Positions 1 to 9,042 of a stretch of DNA of 64,000 nt are shown here, piece by piece. Under the pieces are notes generated by a model, which saw nothing but the letters and a program-made list of their open reading frames with translations, was not told the DNA's origin and made no database searches. Positions within the stretch are counted from its first letter, which is position 1. Each line of letters opens with the position of its first letter. The DNA is from an uncultured bacterium (lineage in GTDB: Bacteria > Bacillota_I > Bacilli_A > Acholeplasmatales > Anaeroplasmataceae). The translations under genes and the position numbers were made by a program. The stretch is from contig CASFCK010000001.1 of assembly GCA_949293265.1 (NCBI GenBank), forward strand, positions 1 through 64,000, given 5' to 3'.

Positions 1-1
1 G

Positions 2-976
2 ATGAGTGTCGAAGATAGAAAATTTATTTTTGATTCAACAGCCCTTAAACTTAAAATGCATCCGGCAATTATAGAAAAAGATTTCTGGATTTGTTATATT
101 TTAGATTACTTGTTCAATGAGTCACAATACAAGAATCATTTTACGTTTAAAGGAGGAACGAGTCTATCTAAAGCATATGATGTTATAACACGTATGTCTG
201 AAGATATTGATTTAATTTTAGATTGGGAAGTTTTAGGAGTAGAAAGAAGTGAACCTTTCTTAGATAGAAGTAAAAGACAACAAGAAATATTAAATGCTAA
301 ATTAAATAATTTAGCACAAGAATTTATAGTTAATGAGTTAAAGTTGGATTTGGTAAATGGTTTAGCGAATATTTCTGGTTTAAATGTGGAAGTTATTAAG
401 GAAGAACAGTTAATAAATATCTATTATCCTAAAATTTATGATACTAGAGTTGCTGGCATTTTGCCATGTGTAAGATTAGAGATTGGTCCTTTAGCAGCTT
501 GGTCTCCTGGAAGTATAGTAGAAGTAAAACCATATATAGATGGTATAATCCCTAATCTTCATATTGAAGAAACTAAAGTCAGAACTGTAACAATTGCAAG
601 AACATTTTGGGAGAAAATAACTATATTACATCAAGAAGCTAATAGACCTAATAATAAGGCTATTCCAAGTAGATATTCGAGGCATTATTAAGATGTCTAT
701 TAAATTTATGCATCAAAATATATTGATAAAATATTAAGTGATAGAGAATTGCTGAAAACAGTAACTAAATTCAAAATTAAATTTTATAGTAGTGGTTGGG
801 CAAAATTTAATGATGTATTAGAAGGTAATTTGAAGATTGTTCCGCTAGATTATAGAATTAAAGAACTTGAAAATGATTATGATTCTATGCGTGAAATGAT
901 AGTAGGAGAACCACCAGAATTTTCTATAATTTTAGATAAGCTTAAGAAATTAGAAAGTATTTTAAACAAAAAATAA
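2..976 (+). pseudogene. Decayed AbiEii/AbiGii-type nucleotidyltransferase toxin gene
   Basis: The reading frame matches the AbiEii (type IV toxin-antitoxin) nucleotidyltransferase family. A GGTS motif lies at residues 51-54 and the metal-binding DxD pair at about D68/D70 (SEDIDL). A late RYSRHY motif is also present. The frame is broken by two in-frame TAA codons, at 689-691 (where Tyr is expected) and 701-703 (where Lys is expected). It then continues in the same frame to 976 with a family-like C-terminus. Each stop is one base away from the expected codon, so this looks like nonsense decay. The ATG at position 2 may not be the true start, because the gene could begin before the window. The cognate antitoxin AbiEi would be expected upstream and is not visible. 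Confidence 0.75.
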
Positions 977-1307
977 TCATAATTTTTATCTAGTCTTAAA
1001 CGTATTTTTCGCGTATGTTTAGGGAAATAGATGGAAATTATCTAGTTTATTTGAAACCACAACGATGTTTAAATTTAGTAATTTTTATATAACTATTCAT
1101 GTTGAGGTCGTTGTAAGTCTTTCATACTTTAAATAAATAATCATAATAATCTAGGTAAATAGTATTTACCTTAATTAATTTTTAATATAATTAAATTAAT
1201 TCTTTTAAGATATTTGATTAATGAATTAGTTATTAAAAAATAGCAATTTATGTTAAAAAAGATCGATAATATAGCAAAGATATTTAAAAACAATAGGCGG
1301 TGATCAA
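977..1307. other. Gene-free stretch with several inverted repeats
   Basis: No plausible coding frame is seen. The stretch holds a perfect 8-bp hairpin at 1153-1171 (AGGTAAAT/ATTTACCT, 3-base loop). A 7-bp inverted pair, ACAACGA near 1060 and TCGTTGT near 1107, is also present. The motif TATCTAGT occurs twice, near 989 and 1038. The last part is the leader of the ABC exporter operon, with a GGCGGTG ribosome-binding site just before the ATG at 1308. The hairpin could be an operator or a weak terminator of the decayed toxin gene. Confidence 0.4.
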
Positions 1308-3371
1308 ATGATTAAAATAAAAGATGTATCTAAATTTTACAACTCTAATGGTATAACTACTTTAGCTCTTGAACATATAAATTTAGAATTTAAAAAAGGA
1401 GATATTGTAGCTATTACCGGTGAAAGTGGCAGTGGTAAATCAACATTATTAAATATTATATGTGGTAATGATAGTTACGATGATGGTGAAATATATTTTA
1501 ATGGTAATGAAACATCTTATTTTGATAATGATGATTTAGATAGGTTTAGAAATAAATATGTTGGGTTTATTTATCAAAATTACAATATTATTGACAGTTA
1601 TACAGTCTTACAAAATGTAATGTTTCCCTTATTAATTAAGGGTTATTCCTATAAAGAAGCTTATGAAAAAGCCTTAGAATTAATAACTAAAGTTGGTTTA
1701 AAAGATCGTGTTAAGCATAAAGGTACAAAACTATCAGGTGGTGAAAAACAAAGAGTAGTAATAGCTCGGGCTTTAGCTAGTGACCCAGAGATTCTTGCTT
1801 GTGATGAACCAACAGGGAATCTAGATACTAAGACCGCAAATGAAATTATTACTTTAATAAAAGAAATAGCTAGCGATAAATTAGTACTTATTGTAACGCA
1901 TAATTATGAACAAGTTAAAGATATTGCTACTAGAAAAGTAACATTAGTAGATGGTAAAGTGATAGAAGATAAAGAACTAAAAGAAGTTAATTATGTAGAA
2001 GATAAGGAAATGGTCTTAGAAAAACAAGTTATTTCTTTAAAAAACATATTATATTTTACTAAAAATAATATTTTAGCCACACCTAAAAAAACATTATTTG
2101 CTTTTTTAATTTTATTTGTTATGACTTTTGCTATTTTATCATTGTTTCAAGGTATTAATTATTCTTATAATACAACCAAAAAATACTCTTATGATAACAT
2201 AAGTTATTTTGGACCTGATTATTTAATTTTTAATAAGGCAAATAAGAAGCCGTTTAGCGAATCAGAATTAAAATATTTACAAGATTTAAACTATCAGTTT
2301 GATTATTATGAATTACAACAAAGAGATATGATTAATACGGATCTTGTGAATTTAAATTATTTAAATTTTATACCTGAATATGATGAAATAATTGGTAGAC
2401 TACCAAAGGATGATAATGAATGTTTGTTAATTGCTTCAAATTATTATTTAAACGAACTTAATTATTTTGTTAATTATTTAGATAAAGAATTTAAAGTTTA
2501 TGAACTAAATACTAAATTTAAAATTGTAGGTGTTATTAGTAATGAATATGTAAATAAAACCTCATTTTACACATTAAATGACTATTCTAAGGATTTATTA
2601 TCAGCTAATTTTAACGATAATTTGAGTGCATATTTAACTAATTATTCCGATCAAAACATTTTGATAAATAAAACCGATAAATCGCTAAATATAGAGAAAA
2701 TAACCCTACATTTACCATACGGATATGAAGATTATGGTAATCTAGTTATAACTTTATATGATACTTATAATATAGATTTAGCATTTGATGTAATATATGA
2801 TAAAGATATAGTTAAGCCCTTTATATATTTACCATATGATTTTAGTTTAGATGATATAGGAATATATGAAATAGGAATTAAATATGATAATTTAGATTCT
2901 CTAATCAATACTTTAAAAGATAATAATTATAATATTTATATACCTTATAATAATTCTAATTCAGGTTTAGATATAATCATTACCTTAATTATTTTAACCT
3001 TAATTTCGATTGTACCAGTTATTTTTATATATTTAATAACTTATTTAATATTTAGGACTATCTATATTTCTAAATTTAGAGAATATACAATTATGCGAAT
3101 AATTGGCATTGATAAAAGAAACATGAATAAATTATTCTTACTAGAAACCTTCTTCGTTTCATTTATCTCTTCGACGATAACCTTTATTATTAGCATTATT
3201 ATTGGTTATGTATTTAATGTTGCCTTATATAAACAATTAAATTTATATATTGTTTTAGTATATTTTATAATGGTGTTTATATTTAGTTTATTTTTAGCAA
3301 TTAAGATCAATAGAAGGTTATTTAGATATAATACTGCTAAAATGTTGAAGGATGGTGTTGATTATGCTTAA
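1308..3371 (+). CDS. ABC exporter, ATPase fused to FtsX-like permease (first subunit)
   Basis: A 687-residue half-transporter. Residues 1-220 form an ABC ATPase with Walker A GESGSGKST at 38-46, signature LSGGE near 143 and Walker B CDEPTGNLD near 163. This is the LolD/MacB-like class. A membrane helix follows at about 262-283, then a roughly 270-residue extracytoplasmic domain, then three helices (about 557-582, 612-636, 645-667) typical of FtsX/MacB permeases. That gives a four-helix MacB topology with the ATPase at the N-terminus. It overlaps the next, similarly built gene by 8 bp, so the two probably form a heterodimer. The substrate is unknown; peptide, lipid or antimicrobial export is typical of the family. 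Confidence 0.8.
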   Translation: MIKIKDVSKFYNSNGITTLALEHINLEFKKGDIVAITGESGSGKSTLLNIICGNDSYDDGEIYFNGNETSYFDNDDLDRFRNKYVGFIYQNYNIIDSYTVLQNVMFPLLIKGYSYKEAYEKALELITKVGLKDRVKHKGTKLSGGEKQRVVIARALASDPEILACDEPTGNLDTKTANEIITLIKEIASDKLVLIVTHNYEQVKDIATRKVTLVDGKVIEDKELKEVNYVEDKEMVLEKQVISLKNILYFTKNNILATPKKTLFAFLILFVMTFAILSLFQGINYSYNTTKKYSYDNISYFGPDYLIFNKANKKPFSESELKYLQDLNYQFDYYELQQRDMINTDLVNLNYLNFIPEYDEIIGRLPKDDNECLLIASNYYLNELNYFVNYLDKEFKVYELNTKFKIVGVISNEYVNKTSFYTLNDYSKDLLSANFNDNLSAYLTNYSDQNILINKTDKSLNIEKITLHLPYGYEDYGNLVITLYDTYNIDLAFDVIYDKDIVKPFIYLPYDFSLDDIGIYEIGIKYDNLDSLINTLKDNNYNIYIPYNNSNSGLDIIITLIILTLISIVPVIFIYLITYLIFRTIYISKFREYTIMRIIGIDKRNMNKLFLLETFFVSFISSTITFIISIIIGYVFNVALYKQLNLYIVLVYFIMVFIFSLFLAIKINRRLFRYNTAKMLKDGVDYA

Positions 3372-5967
3372 AATAGTTAATTTGAATAAATATTTTAACA
3401 AACATAAGAAAAACCAAATTCATGTTTTAAAAGATATTAATTTAGATTTACCAGATAACGGACTTATTAGCATTGTTGGGGAAAGTGGTAGTGGTAAAAC
3501 CACTTTATTACATTCTATTGGTGGTCTAGATAAATATGAAGGAGAAATATTATATAATAATAGTTTATATAAAGGTGAAAAACTTGATTTATTTAGACAA
3601 GATAATATCGGCGTTATTTTTCAAAATTATTTATTGTTTGAAAACTTAACTGTATATGAAAATTTAGAAATTTGTTTAAGAATAATTGGAATAAAAGATA
3701 AACAAGAAGTAGATAAACGAATAGAATATGTTTTAAATCAAGTTGGAATGTACAAATTTAGAAAAAAGTTAGCTAAGAATTTATCAGGTGGCCAACAACA
3801 AAGAGTTAGTATAGCTAGAGCTTTAATTAAAAAAACTAAAATTTTATTAGCTGATGAACCAACTGGTAATTTAGATCGTAAAAACACGATTGAAATTATG
3901 AATATTTTAAAACAAATTAGTAAAACGACTCTAGTTATTTTAATCACTCATAATCGTGAAATGGCAAATATTTATAGCGATGTAATTTTAAATATTGTTG
4001 ACGGACAACTTGTTAATAGGAAAATTGAAACTATTAATACAGTTACAAATTATACTGATGACATTATTTATTTAGAAGATTTTAATAAAGAGACTATAAA
4101 TAAAGATACATTAAATTTAGAACTTTATGGTAAAGTTAATAAAATTAACATAAAATTAATTTATAAAGATGATAGATATTATTTGATTAGTGATCAAAAC
4201 ATAAATATAATTAACAAAAATCAGATTAAAGAAAAGCGAGAAAAGATAAACATAGAAGAGTTAAGCCAAACAAATTATGATGCAAGTTGGTATAATGATA
4301 AAAAAAGTAATCGTACACTATCGACATTTAAAGAAGTTTTAATAGATCTTTTGGGACGTAGAAATAAAAAACAAAGATTTATTAATTTTTCATTTTTATG
4401 TTTAGGTGTTATATTAGCCATATCTATTGCTTCTTTTTTTAATTTTGTTTTAATTAAAGATGATGATATATCATATATGAAGAATAAATACTTGATTTAT
4501 AATACCGATGAATATAGTTATAGTTATTTTAGTGATTATGAAAATATTAGTAAATATGTTACTAATTATGCATATTATGCCTATATAATGGTTTCAAAGG
4601 AAGAATTGGATGTTAGTTATGAAAAAACTTATAACTATCAAGCAATTTATTTGCCTATCAGTAATTTAACAGACGAAAAATTATTATGCGGTGATAAGGA
4701 AAATGTCGTTATTTCATCAGCTTTAGCAAATACTCTTTATAATTCTCAAAAATATGAAGATATCTTAGGCAAAAAATTAAATTTAAGTGGGCAAAATAAT
4801 ATTACAACTTCAATTGGTGGTGTTATTGAAGATTATACTAATGTTGTATATCTCGATGACAAAATGTTTTATAGAAGTTTAAGTTATAACAAAAAAAGAG
4901 ATATAATAAGTTATTATGATTTAATTGGACTTGAAAATTATGATTATGAAATTGTAAGCTCTAATTTAAATAAGGTAGATAATTCTGTATATGTTTTAGC
5001 TAATTCGCAATATGAAGTCGGAGATAGAATTAAATTTAATAATGACATTAGTTTAACCTTGACTGTAGCTGGTAAAATTAAAATTAATGATGATTTGAGT
5101 CAAATTTATGATTTAACTAAGCAAGAAGTTATAAATAATATGTTGTTTTTTGTTGATACAGCTGATATTGAATATTTAAATTCTACTAGAACAACTTCAT
5201 GGGGACTAATAGATTGTGCAAATAATGTTAATTATAAAATAGTTAGTGGAACTTTTAATGGTGATAATAATTCTTGTATAGCCCCTGTAAATAATAATTA
5301 TCAAATTGGAGATACATATTATAGTAATAATGGTAGCTATACAATTACTGGTTTATATGAAGCTAGATTTAATGATTCATTAAATTCGATATTATCAACT
5401 AAGGAAAATATAATATTTAATAATATTGATTATAATTTAATTTATTTTGAAATTACTGATTATGCTGGCCTAGTAAATTTTTTAGCAAATCATTATGACA
5501 ATTATGAACTTATTAGTGTATATGATTATTATTATAATCTTGCTGAAGAAGCTCAAAAGATAAATATTATTGTTTTTGGAACACTATCAGGAATTTTATT
5601 ACTTATTTATGTTTTATTCATTTATTTTGTTATGCGAGCTAAAGTTTTAAGTGATCAATATGATATTGCTGTATATAGATGTTTAGGGGCTTCAAAAAGA
5701 TCGTTTTATGCTAAATATATTAAAGATGTAGTAATTAGGAGTTTATTTACATCGACAGTTGGTTATGTTATTTGTTATATTATATATATATTATTAAACA
5801 CTTTAACTAATATGTTAATAGGCATAAATGTCTTAAGTGTTGATGTTATCTCATTTATAATCGGTTTAGGAATAATATATTTAGTAAATATTTTAATTGG
5901 ATTATTACCAATATTAATTTATTTACATAAAACACCTGCTGAATTAATAAGTAAATATGATATGTAG
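3364..5967 (+). CDS. ABC exporter, ATPase fused to FtsX-like permease (second subunit)
   Basis: An 867-residue partner of the preceding gene. The N-terminal ABC ATPase has Walker A GESGSGKTT, signature [15 protein letters not shown] and Walker B LLADEPTGNLD. One helix lies near residue 345, a large extracytoplasmic region of roughly 380 residues follows, and three C-terminal helices end the protein. A start at 3352 (MVLIM) is possible, but AAGGA about 11 bases before the ATG at 3364 favours the latter. This gives an ATGCTTAA overlap with the upstream stop, indicating translational coupling. The extracytoplasmic domain is longer than in the first subunit, so the dimer is asymmetric. No sensor kinase or regulator of the BceRS type is adjacent. 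Confidence 0.8.
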   Translation: MLKIVNLNKYFNKHKKNQIHVLKDINLDLPDNGLISIVGESGSGKTTLLHSIGGLDKYEGEILYNNSLYKGEKLDLFRQDNIGVIFQNYLLFENLTVYENLEICLRIIGIKDKQEVDKRIEYVLNQVGMYKFRKKLAKNLSGGQQQRVSIARALIKKTKILLADEPTGNLDRKNTIEIMNILKQISKTTLVILITHNREMANIYSDVILNIVDGQLVNRKIETINTVTNYTDDIIYLEDFNKETINKDTLNLELYGKVNKINIKLIYKDDRYYLISDQNINIINKNQIKEKREKINIEELSQTNYDASWYNDKKSNRTLSTFKEVLIDLLGRRNKKQRFINFSFLCLGVILAISIASFFNFVLIKDDDISYMKNKYLIYNTDEYSYSYFSDYENISKYVTNYAYYAYIMVSKEELDVSYEKTYNYQAIYLPISNLTDEKLLCGDKENVVISSALANTLYNSQKYEDILGKKLNLSGQNNITTSIGGVIEDYTNVVYLDDKMFYRSLSYNKKRDIISYYDLIGLENYDYEIVSSNLNKVDNSVYVLANSQYEVGDRIKFNNDISLTLTVAGKIKINDDLSQIYDLTKQEVINNMLFFVDTADIEYLNSTRTTSWGLIDCANNVNYKIVSGTFNGDNNSCIAPVNNNYQIGDTYYSNNGSYTITGLYEARFNDSLNSILSTKENIIFNNIDYNLIYFEITDYAGLVNFLANHYDNYELISVYDYYYNLAEEAQKINIIVFGTLSGILLLIYVLFIYFVMRAKVLSDQYDIAVYRCLGASKRSFYAKYIKDVVIRSLFTSTVGYVICYIIYILLNTLTNMLIGINVLSVDVISFIIGLGIIYLVNILIGLLPILIYLHKTPAELISKYDM

Positions 5968-5975
5968 GAGCTAAA

Positions 5976-6437
5976 ATGCATAAAAAAGAAATTGTTGAAT
6001 TAACTAATATGTGTATGATTATCGATGAAAAAACTAATAAAATTTTATGCCAAGATAGACTTAAAAATGATTGGCCAGGATTAACTTTACCTGGTGGTCA
6101 CGTTGAAAATGGTGAGCCATTTATAAAATCTGTTATTAGAGAAGTTAAAGAAGAAACTGGTTTAACAATTTATGATTTAAAATTAGAAGGTATAGTTAGT
6201 TGGTATAATAAAGCATTAAATGAGCGGTGTGTAATCTTTTTATATAAAACAACTAAATATAAGGGCAAATTAATTCAATCAAGTGAAGGTATAAATAAAT
6301 GGTTAACGCTTGAAGAAATAAAAAAAGGCCACATGGCACCAGATTTTAAAGAAATATTAAGTATTTATTTACATGAAGATGGAAGAGAAGAATATTTTTG
6401 TGATGATCCAGAAAAGAAAAAAATAATTTATTTATAA
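5976..6437 (+). CDS. Nudix hydrolase (MutT/8-oxo-dGTPase-like)
   Basis: A 153-residue Nudix protein. The Nudix box GX5EX7REUXEEXGU is intact around residues 37-60 (GGHVENGEP, then REVKEETGL). Members hydrolyse nucleoside diphosphates linked to another group. The WPGLTLPGGHVE context resembles 8-oxo-dGTP diphosphatases, but substrate cannot be read from sequence. It starts 8 bases after the ABC exporter gene and shares its transcript. A strong terminator follows at 6440. Confidence 0.85.
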   Translation: MHKKEIVELTNMCMIIDEKTNKILCQDRLKNDWPGLTLPGGHVENGEPFIKSVIREVKEETGLTIYDLKLEGIVSWYNKALNERCVIFLYKTTKYKGKLIQSSEGINKWLTLEEIKKGHMAPDFKEILSIYLHEDGREEYFCDDPEKKKIIYL

Positions 6438-6439
6438 AC

Positions 6440-6468
6440 AAAGAAGGAAGGCTTAGCCTTCCTTCTTT
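6440..6468. terminator. Bidirectional terminator between convergent genes
   Basis: A perfect 13-bp stem (AAAGAAGGAAGGC with its complement) closes over a 3-base TTA loop. T-rich flanks lie on both sides. The loop TTA at 6453-6455 is the TAA stop codon of the minus-strand gene, so one arm also encodes that protein's last residues. It serves the Nudix operon and the convergent membrane-protein gene. Confidence 0.85.
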
Positions 6469-7370
6469 GGTCTTCCTTGACTGTCATAATTATCAACATT
6501 CTTTTTATTAGGATCAATTAAAATTAATTTATTTACAAATTTTTTAAAACTATTTATATTTTTTGTGCTTTGAGCTTTATTTTCTGCCAATTGATTTCGT
6601 AATGCTTCTGGTAACATATTGTAAGCTTTTATTTTTTCTTCATTTAATTTAGCTTTAATATCAGCTCTAAATTTTTCATAATGTTTTAATCCTTCTGAAT
6701 CTTTTGCTAGTTTAACTATCTTTTTAAATACACCTAAGGAATTAATTAAATCAACAAGAAACACTCCATAAACTATTCCTAGGGCAAATATAAACATAAA
6801 GTTTATGACGTTTCCTGTATCGCCACCTTCAAACATAAAATCAAAGAGGTTTAAAAACATTACATAGATGTAAGGATTTAAGGCATAATAATAGATTAAA
6901 GTAACTATAAACCAAATTAAAGAGAAAACCGGACAAATGACACCTAAAATATTACCTTTCATATTAGTATAATCCCATAACCTAATTTTAAAACCTTTAA
7001 CAAAGATAACACCACCAATAAACTCTAAAAGAATTAAACCAATTACAGTTATTGAAATTGGAATTAAATCGTAAACTGTAGGTCCACTTTGTAAAGTATT
7101 TCCAAACAAATTTCCTAAAGGGTTATATAAAATAATAGAATCAGGCAAAATTTGTTGCATAAGGGCCGATATGCCAAACATAAGAACCAAACCAAAGCCA
7201 TATAATGGTAACCAAGGTCCTTTCATAAAACCAGGATTTACCCATTTTTTAGCAGAAACATAGCGCCTATAGAGACATTCTGATAAATATCCTAACATAC
7301 AACCGATTAAAAACATAAATAAGATAACAATTATATATTTATTTACGATACTGCTTAATAACATTTTCAA
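6453..7370 (-). CDS. Putative ABC-transporter type IV membrane protein (PF06541-like)
   Basis: A 305-residue polytopic membrane protein with roughly six hydrophobic segments in residues 10-220 and a soluble, basic C-terminal tail. The segments containing ECLYRRY, GFMKGPWLPLYGFG and LWDYTNMKGN are typical of the PF06541 family, annotated as putative ABC transporter permeases, though no ATPase is paired with it here. The tail (about 220-305) is rich in Lys and Asn and ends with the stop codon inside the shared terminator loop. Its function is unknown. It is monocistronic. Confidence 0.7.
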   Translation of the reverse strand: MKMLLSSIVNKYIIVILFMFLIGCMLGYLSECLYRRYVSAKKWVNPGFMKGPWLPLYGFGLVLMFGISALMQQILPDSIILYNPLGNLFGNTLQSGPTVYDLIPISITVIGLILLEFIGGVIFVKGFKIRLWDYTNMKGNILGVICPVFSLIWFIVTLIYYYALNPYIYVMFLNLFDFMFEGGDTGNVINFMFIFALGIVYGVFLVDLINSLGVFKKIVKLAKDSEGLKHYEKFRADIKAKLNEEKIKAYNMLPEALRNQLAENKAQSTKNINSFKKFVNKLILIDPNKKNVDNYDSQGRPKKEG

Positions 7371-7468
7371 ATCACTCGCTTTCTTTAATTAAATTATAAC
7401 ATAATAATTTAATCTATGCTATAAAGACTAAAAACACTTTTTGTTAGGGTAATAAAAAAAAAGCTAGT

Positions 7469-8697
7469 TTAATTTATTTTATTAATTTTTATGATAGTTA
7501 AGAAATAGATAATTAATGATATAAAAGCTGTTATAAATTCGGTGATAGGGAAGGCTATGAAAACGCCATTAGCCTTAAAAGGAATAACTAAAATTAAGGC
7601 TAGTGGAATGATTAGGACTATATATCTAAGAAGAGAGATTATTAGACTTGTTAGGCTTTTAGATAGACCTTCAAGGCCGCCACAACAAGTAATAGAAATA
7701 GCCGAAATTATAAAGCCAATTGATATAATTTTTAAAGCAATTGATCCTAATTTTATTATATTTTCACTTTCGCTAAATAAGCTTAGTATTTGATTTGGAA
7801 TACTTAAACTTAAAACTGTTACTATTAGCATTATAATAAGTGTAAGAAAAAAAGTATATTTAAAACATTCATTTACCTTATCTATTCTTTTAGCACCATA
7901 GTTATAACCGACAATTGGTCTCATACCTTGTACAAAACCATTAGCTGGTAAATAAATGAAGGTTTGAAGTTTATAATAGATGCCAAGTATAGTAATATAA
8001 TCTTCATTAAATGGCTTTAATATGCCATTAAGTGCTGAAATTAATATAGATGGTAATGCTAAGTTTAGAGTTGAAGGAATACCTACTAAATATAATTTTT
8101 TAGTGATATTTAAACTTAATTTATAATTATTTATTTTTATTTCTTTTTTAGCAAAAACATAATATATTAAATAAATCAATAATGATAAAGTTTGACCAAG
8201 TCCGGTAGCTAAGGCAGCTCCTGCCATACCCATTTTAGGAAAAGGGCCATAACCAAAAATCAAAATTGGATCAAATATAATATTAAAAATACAACCGATT
8301 ATTAAAGCTATCATAGCGTATTCTTGACCAAGTTTTATAACGCTTGTATTAGTTGTAAATAAGCTTAAGAAGGCATGGGTTCCAATCATGCAAACAAGTG
8401 TTAAAATAAGAGAATGAATAAAACTATATATTAGTCCGAGTGAAGCGGTGTTGTCCATTTCATTTTTGCCCCAAAATAATAAGATATAGTCGAACTAATA
8501 CCAACCCCAAATCCGACGGCGACGGCAATTATTAAATTTTGCATTGGATATATTAAACTGATCGCATTTAAGGCATCATCACCAAGTTTGGCGATAAATA
8601 AGCTGTCTATAATGTTATATAAACTATTAAATAACATCGAAATTACCATAGGCAATCCTAATTTTAATAATAATTTAAATATTTTTTGACTTTCCAT
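7469..8697 (-). pseudogene. MATE-family efflux transporter interrupted by a frameshift
   Basis: Two frames together make a MATE (NorM/DinF-type) multidrug transporter of about 410 residues. The N-terminal part (about 88 residues from the ATG at 8697) ends in GISSTISYYFGAK. The remainder resumes in another frame at NTASLGLIYSF, exactly where MATE proteins continue after the GAK motif. Adding one A to the run of five A (plus-strand T at 8463-8467) restores GAK-NE-MDNTASLGL. So this is a one-base deletion in a homopolymer: true inactivation, sequencing error or slippage. The start at 8697 is chosen over 8709 because GGAGAT lies about 6 bases before it. Confidence 0.8.
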
Positions 8698-8709
8698 ACT
8701 TATCTCCAT

Positions 8710-8739
8710 AAAAAAAGCCCATAGCTTAAGCTATGTGGC
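8710..8739 (-). terminator. Leader terminator directly before the MATE start (candidate attenuator)
   Basis: On the minus strand a stem built on the palindrome CATAGCTTAAGCTATG, extended by a GCC/GGC clamp with one bulged base, is followed by seven T. It ends only a few bases before the GGAGAT ribosome-binding site of the MATE gene. A minus-strand -10 box TATAAT sits at 8788-8793, so the transcript should start near 8781. The terminator is therefore inside the MATE 5' leader rather than at the end of another gene, which suggests attenuation. Confidence 0.6.
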
Positions 8740-8768
8740 GAAAAAAGCAAATTGCTATAAAAATCCAC

Positions 8769-9042
8769 AAAAAATTTTAGTGATATAATTATAGCAAAAA
8801 TAAAACGATATGCAGGTTGAAATTAAATACCTTAATGAAAAAACAACTATTTTATGGTAAAATATTTTTCAGTAGTCCATGAGTTTTGTCTACATAATTT
8901 ATAAGATGTGATTCCTACTTCTACAGCAAATACTTAGTACTTGAACTATATAGAACATTTTTTAAGCTAAGAATAGGAATCATATAAATTGTAATAAAAA
9001 CAAAATTACTTATTTTCAATAGATAAAATTTTTAGGAAGGAT
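8769..9042. other. Divergent intergenic region with a nested inverted repeat
   Basis: No gene is seen. Besides the minus-strand MATE promoter (TATAAT at 8788-8793) there is a nested dyad. GATTCCTA at 8910-8917 pairs with TAGGAATC at 8974-8981. Inside it CTTAG at 8933-8937 pairs with CTAAG at 8967-8971. This could be the folded leader of the plus-strand gene at 9043 or a small RNA. The AGGAAGG ribosome-binding site is at 9034-9040. Confidence 0.35.
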
